This document shows positions 19,078-25,773 of a stretch of 25,773 nucleotides of DNA, one piece after another. Each line of letters opens with the position of its first letter. Position 1 is the stretch's first letter. This DNA is from Synura sp. LO234KE. Taxonomy: Eukaryota; Sar; Synurophyceae; Synurales; Mallomonadaceae. The stretch spans positions 1 through 25,773 of the forward strand of contig VKHC01000030.1 in NCBI GenBank assembly GCA_015143735.1. Direction: 5' to 3'. The notes beneath the pieces are model-generated. The model saw nothing but the letters and a program-made list of their open reading frames with translations. It ran no database searches and was not told the origin of the DNA. Made by a program: the position numbers and the translations under genes.

Positions 19078-21741
19078 ATGTCATGGTTCGTAGAAGAAAC
19101 ATGGTTCTTGCTGCAATTTGCTGGTACACTTTCCCTATCCAACGCACTAGAGATTTCGTTAGAGGTAAATAACGTTACAAATATTAATTGTAGGAAATCT
19201 TAATAATCAATAATTAAATTAGATTATGGATGTGCTCATGATTGGACATGTTGATTTCAACTCACTTGCCGCTGTTGGTATGTGAAATATTTACTCTAAG
19301 CCCATCCTACAAATAATCTTTCATGTCAGCTTTAGGGAATTCACTCGTGGGCTTTCTTTGGTCCTTTATTGAAGGCTTCCTTACCTCCCAAGATACATTT
19401 TTGTCGGAGGCATTAGGATCACATGACTTTGGTATTAAGTTTCTGGGTCATTGGCCTTGTAGGCTTAATATTTCTTTAGCAGATTCAACAAGATATTGGT
19501 CATACGTCTCCATATACTGCACGATGTTTCTTGTTATTATTGGAAGCTTGATCCTCTCATTATCCCACATATTCTTCATATATGTAATCAAAATAGAATA
19601 CGAGTTAGCTCTTGAGGTATTTGCTGAATCTCCTTCTCCTATATTTTATTTCTGTGATAATTCTTAACAGGCGGCAAATTATACTCTTATACTTATTCCG
19701 AGTATTTGGTGCTTTTCCTTGTTCCGCATTATACAAAAATATTTCCAAATTAAGCAAATTTTTATTCCATCTCTAATTTCGATGTTATGTGGAAACTTTG
19801 TGAATATTTCCGGTATGACCGTATTTTTTTTTGTCAATATTAAAATAAGACGATGTATGTCTTTTGCACCCATTTTTGGGATATTGCTTTCTGCGTCGCC
19901 CCAGTTAACTATTTGTTGTTGTATGTATATCCGTTGAAGTCATATGGTGTGGCTATTTCGTCCGTACTTTCCAAACTCACTCTCGCACTATCGATGCTTG
20001 TTTGGTTATCCAGGTCCCCCGAATTCGAAATGTAAGCCCATACTGAATACGCGATCTACTGCAATCAAACTATGCCATGTATCCGCCGTTCCCTTCGCCT
20101 GCTTCCTCATGGCTTCCTCTTGCATTCTCAGCGTGACGTTGGACGTCCTCTCCATCTACAATCAGCAGATCTCCATCCTCGCACTTCACCTTCGGCCCTA
20201 CTGGTGGGCGGGCGGGTCGAGTCAGCGGATTGTATCTGGGCCACAATTCTCCCCTGTATCTCACGTTGGGCCACGTCGTCACCCTTACGAAGATGACGAG
20301 TCGCCCCTCGGGGTGGAGATGTCTGATGTACGATTGGGCGAAGTCACTCATTCCGATGAGGAGAAGGGTATTAGTAACGGCGACAAGGAAGGTGCAGTGC
20401 ATTCTCCCCTGTCCAGGTCCGAGCTTCCTGGATCCGGGGAGAGGTCGTCGGGGATAGGGAGGTCTGGATCTAGGGCTGGATGGAACGACACAGAGCGAGA
20501 CGAAAGCGAGGAAGGGCAGGTTGCCCCGGTGTCCAGGAAGGTCCGGGACCGCGCGGATCATTCGAGCAGTTTCCATGCTGGTCACTCAGTACAAATAGAC
20601 TACAAGTCATGTCGGCGCTTCCTTTCCCTCGCCGTCCCCGGGTACGTGTCCGCATATGGATTCGCCCCTCCTCTCTGCCCCGCTCTCATCGCTTGTCTCT
20701 GACGCCCCGCGCTTGGTTCGATCTCCGCGAACGGTGCAGTGGCCTACTTATGGGACTCGAGGTCTGGAGCTACCACTTGGCCACGCTTATCATCGCCCGG
20801 ATCGGGACGCACGCTCTGGCGGCCCACCAAGCGATGCTTACAGCCTCCAAGTACACGGCCCCCTACATCCACCCCTCATTGCGTTGTGGCCTCGTCACCT
20901 GTCTGCGCGCTTCACATACGCCAGTCTGTGGCTTCGCTTTCGTCACGATTCTTCCCACTGTGTCCGTTTCATGTCGTCCCTCCACCTCAGTTTTGCATTC
21001 GTTTTATTCCCCCTCGCCATCTCGGTGGCCGTGAGTGTGCGCGTGGGGTCCGCGCTTGTGAATAAACGTGTATACTCGGCGGCGCTTAGCTCTGCAATTG
21101 GTCTTGTGGCTGGGTCGGGGGCTGCCATCGGACTGGCCTTTCTCCTGCTCAAGTACCGCGAGGTGGCGGGTTACGTGGTGACGGGGGACGAAGACGTGCA
21201 GTACCGGGTGGGGACTCTGGCCTGGCCCGCGGCCCTGTTTATCGTTGTGGACGCAGTGCAGGGCTGTTGTCAGGGCGCTCTCAGAGGGATGGGAAGACAA
21301 CGACTCCTCGCCGCAATCACTCTCGGGAGCACGTGGGCCCTCGCGGTTCCCGTGGGACTCTGTCTGGCCTTTGTCAATCGGCCGCAGCTCGGGCTGAGCG
21401 GGCTATGGTACGGGTTCGCGGTCGGGGCCGGGTTCTCCGCTTGCCTTCAGATTTACGCGTTGCTTCTGACGGATTGGACGGAGGAGGGCGTGCTCCTTCT
21501 TGAGCGGACGGACCCGGCGGCTATGTCGGTGGTGGGAGTTGGAGGGGGAGAGCGCGCACCGTCCTTGTTCGGTGGAGCTGGAATGAGATCAACGTGGAGT
21601 TTTCTTCCTCTCACCGATCGAGACTGGGCGCAGTCGCTGTCGGACTGGTTGGCCATCGATAGGGGAGGCGAGGGGGAACAGGAGGAGCAGTCTGTGGAGG
21701 AGGACGAAGTGGAGGGGAAGGGAAATGAACAGGAGAGTTAA
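19078..21741 (+). CDS. MATE-family multidrug/toxin extrusion transporter (9 exons, 672 aa)
   Basis: Exons read by eye: 19078-19164, 19223-19277, 19330-19431, 19483-19616, 19671-19812, 19905-20031, 20132-20641, 20740-20850, 20991-21741. All eight introns are GT-AG (51-140 bp) and the joined length is exactly 673 codons with stop. The protein follows the MATE pattern: FLLQFAGTLSLSNALEISLE then MDVLMIGHVDFNSLAAVG (TM1), ALGNSLVGFLWSFIEGFLTS then QDTFLSEALG, IKQIFIPSLISMLCGNFVNI, NYLLLYVYPLKSYGVAISS, then the second repeat RFLSLAVPG, LMGLEVWSYHLATLIIARIG, THALAAHQAMLTASNFAF, AISVAVSVRVGSALVNKRVY, and QGCCQGALRGMGRQRLLAAI. A hydrophilic Ser/Asp/Glu-rich insert of about 120 residues (roughly 250-370) separates the two halves, so the protein is longer than usual (about 450-550 aa). 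MATE carriers export organic cations or metabolites in exchange for H+ or Na+; the substrate is unknown. 5' exons are AT-rich, the last exon GC-rich. Confidence 0.88.
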
Positions 21742-22445
21742 TTCGAGACGAATAATCCTTTTTATCTTGTGTTCGAACAATACGGTCAGGCGACTTCAGT
21801 TCTTTGAAAGCAATCCGTTTTCACCAATAGAGATCGGTTTGTGCTTCATAGGTTATTAAGAGGATTTCTTTCAGTGCGCCGGTTTGCTTGTTGCTCCTCC
21901 TACAACTTTTTTCTATTTCAAAATACCGTTTGATTCTTGGTGGTGCTGGTGGTGAGGGGGGAGTAGGTGGAATCTGTGGGAATAGCACCACGACAGAGGA
22001 AGTGAGAAGATAATGGGGAAAAGAATTTGAGTCGAAAGAACATCCTCCTACACAAAGAAGAAGCGGAGGAAGAGTCGTATCATATGATACTTTAAAAGCA
22101 AAGGTTACACCACGCGCGCGCCGGCAAGAGCAGAAGAATAAGCGTTAGCTAGTTGTAACTAATGCCACCCGACCATGAGGACATTCCCTGACCGATGTTC
22201 TTATTAGTAGCTGTCATCATCGTTGAACTAAAATCTTAACTCCAGCCGTGGAGCTGTAACAGGAGCTCCTCATTTGTCGGACTACTACTAGAGTGACCGT
22301 AAGAAATAGTGGTAGAGTGGCCATCAACACTTGCCGCGTAGTCGCGAACCAATATATTTCGGTAAATTCTCGAAGCGATTTGAGGGAAGTAATTGAATAC
22401 AATTTAATTTTTATGGGCTTGTTCATCCGTGCACCTTTTGCCATC
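21742..22445. other. Convergent intergenic region
   Basis: Lies between the 3' ends of the MATE gene (plus) and the FCP gene (minus), so both 3' untranslated regions should be here. It includes a GGT/GGAGG-rich patch near 21938-21970. Open frames such as 22217-22444 on the minus strand show no domain. No further gene is seen. Confidence 0.5.
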
Positions 22446-23048
22446 TTATTGGTTAAAAGGAACAGGATATCCTAACAGAGAGTTTATGATGTAAGGGTTG
22501 TTATCCAACTTCTCGTGCACAACGAGGGCCAGAATACCCATTTGAGCAGCACGACCATTATTCAGCTCGATGGCAAGCTTTCTCTTTATTGTTTCGTCGT
22601 CCCATCCAGACGCTTTCAGTTGAGCTGCCTCTATCTCATCTTTACGAACAGCGTAGCCTAACTCAATAAGGCCTATAAATGCAAAAAGCTGCGCTGTGCC
22701 AAGAGCCGGAATGTCTTCAAAGGCGGCAACTCCACTTCTGATCGAGGAAAAAGGAACCCCAAATGCTATATCCCCAGGCAGTCGAATTCCAGCTGAAGTC
22801 ACCAGGTGGCCCAAAATGGCCAACATAGCGATTCTTCCATGCTTAGTCTCTACATATCTTAATCTTTCGAATCTAGATTCATTGGCATCTTTCAGCAAAC
22901 CTAATGGATCCCAGAATCCAAGTGGCGGTTGTGCGCCAATAGCGTTTTCAAATTTCATATTGAACTTGACGCAAGAAGGGATACGACCGATCGGTACGAA
23001 ACTAATACCAACTCCCAAAGAAGCAAATATTAGCGCAATTTTTATCAT
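22446..23048 (-). CDS. Fucoxanthin-chlorophyll a/c-binding protein (LHC superfamily), single exon, 200 aa
   Basis: Binds chlorophyll and carotenoid in the thylakoid membrane and passes excitation energy to the photosystems. The N-terminus (MIKIALIFASLGVGISFVP) looks like the signal-peptide half of a bipartite plastid presequence, with a Phe at 17 where stramenopile plastid proteins have the ASAF-type aromatic. The mature part starts near FENAIGAQPPLGFWDPLG. Helix B carries RLRYVETKHGRIAMLAILGH (about 62-81) with the E...H-GR pigment-binding residues. AGIRLPGDI follows. The middle helix lies around 117-133 (GTAQLFAFIGLIELGY) and helix A carries ELNNGRAAQMGILALVVHE (161-179). Length and motifs are typical of FCPs. 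No intron is needed. It is head to head with the Rab-like gene, 164 bp away. Which photosystem it serves cannot be told. Confidence 0.93.
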   Translation of the reverse strand: MIKIALIFASLGVGISFVPIGRIPSCVKFNMKFENAIGAQPPLGFWDPLGLLKDANESRFERLRYVETKHGRIAMLAILGHLVTSAGIRLPGDIAFGVPFSSIRSGVAAFEDIPALGTAQLFAFIGLIELGYAVRKDEIEAAQLKASGWDDETIKRKLAIELNNGRAAQMGILALVVHEKLDNNPYIINSLLGYPVPFNQ

Positions 23049-23212
23049 TTTCTACTTAAATTTGCGCGATAATTATAAACGATGCAAGTTGAAGTAATAT
23101 TAGATTTGCATGACTGTGTCACCCGGGATAACTTAATCAAACAAATAATTTCTTAAATTTTCCAATTCGTAAAAGTAATAAGTATATCACTACCTTTGCC
23201 TAAATTGTCAAA
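23049..23212. promoter_or_regulatory. Shared 164 bp divergent promoter region (FCP / Rab-like)
   Basis: The start codons of the FCP gene and the Rab-like gene are 164 bp apart. The region is AT-rich and contains TGACTGTGTCA (23111-23121), an inverted pair of TGAC half-sites spaced by three bases. TGAC half-sites are of the kind bound by bZIP factors (aureochromes in stramenopile algae prefer TGACGT), so light-linked control is possible, but that is inference. No clear TATA box is assigned. Confidence 0.45.
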
Positions 23213-24633
23213 ATGGATATGAATACTCCACCTCTGTTAGAGCCTTATGATCCAGTTGATTTTCTGAATGATGGGGAAGAAGATGATGATGACGATGAGG
23301 AATACCATGATGTTGATGAGGAAATATTGTCCCGGGGACGGTCACGAAGCCGCAGCATGCATGTTAATGATGAACAAACTCAACTTAGTAGTGTAAATTC
23401 CTCTCTAGAATCGCGAGGTGGTGCATTGAATCCGTTAACGGAAATATCAGAGAAGAGAACAGGGCCATTGCAGCACCGTGAAGTTCTTGCACTACAGAAG
23501 GTAAAGGTCCATTACAAAATTATTGTTTTCTAAGCGAAATTTCTTAGGGATTGGAGGAAGCTTCTACTCCTCGAGATGAAAAGCGAGTCCAAGAAGAAGA
23601 AGAAGAGCGAAGGGCTGCAGAAGAGGAAAGATTAAGCAGAACTGTAATCATATCTGATCATCAAATTAAGTCTGGTTTTAGAGCTCCAACTAGAAAAATT
23701 AAGATACTTATGCTCGGTGATTCTGGGGTCGGGAAAACAAGTTTGGTATATCGTTGGACACAAGATGATTTCAACCCTTGTCTAGTTGGAACGGTGGGTG
23801 TTGATTTTAAATGCAAAAAAGTAGAAATAGGCGGAGAGGTAATACAAGTGCAGGTGTGGGATACAGCTGGCCAAGAGCAATTTCATAGAATAACGCAGAC
23901 GTACTATCGCGGAGCTCACGCAATTATGCTGGTCTACGACGTGTCCGAACCTAAGACGTTGCAGAGCGTGGAGTATTGGATGAAAAATATTAACTCGCAC
24001 GCATCCAATACCGTTCAAACTATTCTTGTCGGGAATAAAACTGATCTTCGTGATGAATGTGAAGCGAGTTGCCTGAACATAGACAAGGATGCCTCCCGTT
24101 CGAGCACCGCCACTCCTATAAACGACGTGTCTTCCCCCTCCAAACTAAATCCTGATAAACTAATTCAATCATCTAATCATATTTTTCTAAGCACATCGGA
24201 TGGAGAAGCAGCAGCCGAAAGACAAAGGGTGTCGTTTTTCGAAACGAGTGCGAAAATGTCGACCAATGTGGATGCGGCATTCTATACTTTGCTACATCAT
24301 ATTCTCCTCAATGATAAAACGTTCTCGAAGCCACTGGCCTTGAGCGCCTCTGGTCTGACTGTCTTATCGACCTCAGAAAATCGAAGTGGAAATTGCATCA
24401 GCAACACGTCCTCGACGGACAACGACGCGGATCAGAATGTTCGCACCCCTTCCAGTGCCACCAGCTCCACCAGTAATTTCTCATCGTCTTCTGATAACCC
24501 GAAGTTAAGTGAAAATCCTGGCGCTCACAATAATGATTCGAGCAACGCGAGTGCTGTCCACCAGGGCGGGGGAGGCAGGGCGAAAGGTGCAGGGGGGGGA
24601 TTGTTTGGTTGGTTTCGGAGAGCTTTCTCCTGA
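23213..24633 (+). CDS. Large Rab-like small GTPase without C-terminal prenylation cysteines (2 exons, 457 aa)
   Basis: Exons 23213-23500 and 23548-24633; the 47 bp intron (GTAAAG...CTTAG) joins in phase 0. Residues 1-130 are an extension: an acidic run (EEDDDDDEEYHD), an RS-rich patch (SRGRSRSRS) and a short charged helix (EEEEERRAAEEERL). The GTPase domain follows: P-loop GDSGVGKT (153-160), switch I GTVGVDF (Thr178), WDTAGQE (200-206, Gln205 kept), YYRGAHAIMLVYDVSE (215-230), NKTD (259-262) and ETSAK (328-332). All nucleotide-binding motifs look intact and the sequence is closest in feel to Rab8/Rab1-type proteins of secretory traffic. About 60 extra residues separate NKTD from ETSAK. The C-terminal 100 residues are Ser/Asn-rich and end GLFGWFRRAFS, with no CC, CXC or CaaX signal. 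Typical Rabs are about 200 aa and doubly prenylated. Confidence 0.87.
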
Positions 24634-25498
24634 GACGTGGAGCAGTGGCTGAGAGACAGAATGAGTCCGACCTCATCTAGTGCCACTCTGTGTACGCTCT
24701 GTGTGTAGGGAAATCCATGGTGGCTTGTTGGTAGCGGTGTTTATGAATATTGGCTTAGTGTATAGGGGTAGTCAGCCAGCCATGCGTCGATGTGAATTGT
24801 TAGGACGATTATGTGCGAATCCAGGAGTGTTTGCTAAAGTGCATGGGAACGAATAATGAGTCATGCTGGAAATATCGCTGACGACGAGGGGAATGCAATC
24901 GCTTTTGATCCTTCGTCCTCATAATCCGAATTTTGATCACCTCCATGCTTGTTGTAATGTAAAGGTACTGTTTGTTGTTTACTACGTTTCATCGTTGTTA
25001 ATACCATCAGTACTGATTGCAGAAGGAGTGTAATGAAATAAGAAGTCAAAGCCATGGGTGTGGTGCGTACCACTCAGCTCGATTCCCTCTACTGCTTGAC
25101 TTAGTTGCCTTATTATCAAAAACCAACTTAGATTTCCGTCCTTATCATTTACCATTTAACATAAATTCACGTTATCAGACAATATTATAAAAGTCGTGAT
25201 ATTTCCTTAATTTTTAATGTAGCCTCCGTCAAACTCGTAACCTTGTACAGTCTGCCGCCAAAGTTCACCATGCGCAGTTGTTTTTAGGTACCAAAATTTA
25301 TTCACCCCGTCGTGGGTATTCTATAGGTGTCTCCACCAGCTATAATCGGTCTCCCCAAAGCTAATATAAAGTCGACCACCAAAGCAAGCTCACCACAAAA
25401 CGCCCACTGAAATTCTTGGTAACCAGCTACATCAGTGGATAAAAAACCACGCTATAACGGTAACCACTATAGTGGTACCATCTAAAGTCTACCACTAA
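24634..25498. other. 3' flank of the Rab-like gene, no further gene seen
   Basis: Probably holds the Rab-like 3' untranslated region. The only sizeable open frame (24861-25073, minus) has no recognisable motif. Downstream of about 25150 the DNA is AT-rich and featureless apart from CACCA/CCACC-type words near 25330-25500. Confidence 0.5.
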
Positions 25499-25569
25499 AT
25501 GTTGGAATATTCGCTATCGCTCACGAAGACTATGTATAAGGTACAGACAAAGATTCTTAACAACCAGAT
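25499..25569 (+). repeat. 71 bp exact direct repeat, copy 1
   Basis: Starts atgttggaatattcgctatc and ends aacaaccagat. It is identical over 71 bp to 25703-25773, giving a period of 204 bp. The base before each copy differs (a versus c), so the left edge is defined; the right edge cannot be defined because copy 2 reaches the end of the window. Confidence 0.95.
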
Positions 25570-25702
25570 AATTAATTAATTGTGTGCTGACGTAATGAAA
25601 AATGGATATGGATCCAAGGGACGCTCGTAACCTCTTAATAGACATACTTTCAGATTAAAATAATTTCCAGACCTTATCAAAACACCAAATTAGCCTGCTA
25701 CC

Positions 25703-25773
25703 ATGTTGGAATATTCGCTATCGCTCACGAAGACTATGTATAAGGTACAGACAAAGATTCTTAACAACCAGAT
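25703..25773 (+). repeat. 71 bp exact direct repeat, copy 2 (truncated by the window end)
   Basis: Identical to 25499-25569 over all 71 bases. The window stops exactly in this copy. This fits either a 204 bp tandem array continuing beyond the window or an assembly break where the assembler met a repeat longer than its word size. Confidence 0.95.

Noticed and set aside
18977-19147. The sedolisin-like frame is open upstream to 19147, giving a longer N-terminus.
   Set aside because: The methionine at 18976 begins directly with a clear signal peptide, and the longer version would overlap the first MATE exon on the other strand.
1-25773. CRISPR arrays, operons, Shine-Dalgarno sites, prophage or plasmid functions.
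   Set aside because: The window is eukaryotic with spliced genes; no regularly spaced short repeats or prokaryotic signals were seen.

Overview
The window is nuclear DNA of a eukaryote, most likely a photosynthetic stramenopile (ochrophyte alga). The reasons are: a fucoxanthin-chlorophyll a/c-binding (FCP/LHC) gene at 22446-23048 with a bipartite-type plastid presequence; short GT-AG introns, which had to be removed to obtain continuous proteins; a Rab-type GTPase, a eukaryotic MATE carrier and a secretory sedolisin-family protein; and two coiled-coil genes resembling CSPP-type centriole/axoneme proteins, which suggests a flagellate stage. Nothing prokaryotic is seen: no operons, no CRISPR, no ribosome binding sites. 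Genus or species cannot be given.

Layout. 1-5446: repeat-rich DNA with no convincing intact gene. It holds a foldback-type inverted repeat (about 2040-2830), a dispersed repeat (2278-2490 and 4824-5047), and a tandemly duplicated, decayed coding segment on the minus strand (3229-4000) that may come from a RasGEF N-terminal module. 5447-11270: two divergent, related coiled-coil genes (minus, 6 exons, about 1194 aa; plus, 2 exons, 444 aa) sharing a 194 bp intergenic region. 11271-15885: a second degraded, mobile-element-rich stretch, with a repeat pair, a Cys-rich zinc-finger-like ORF, and remnants of a zf-RVT/RNase H retroelement ORF broken over three frames. 15886-21741: a membrane-anchored sedolisin-like protein (minus, 3 exons) head to head with a 9-exon MATE transporter (plus), with 101 bp between start codons. 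22446-24633: the FCP gene (minus) head to head with an unusual 457-aa Rab-like GTPase (plus), 164 bp apart. 24634-25773: no gene; it ends in an exact 71 bp direct repeat that runs off the end of the window.

Three points stand out. All six confident genes lie in three tight head-to-head pairs. Coding sequence is AT-rich next to each shared promoter and becomes GC-rich toward the 3' ends, giving a V-shaped profile around each promoter. The sedolisin-like protein keeps the fold, propeptide and C-terminal calcium-loop region, but all four expected catalytic/oxyanion positions are altered, and it is fused to an ALK-type glycine-rich domain and a membrane anchor; it looks like a surface pseudoprotease or receptor. 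The Rab-like GTPase lacks C-terminal prenylation cysteines and ends instead in a short aromatic/basic tail.

All splice models were made by eye from reading frame, GT-AG sites and family similarity. No alignment, RNA or database evidence was available.
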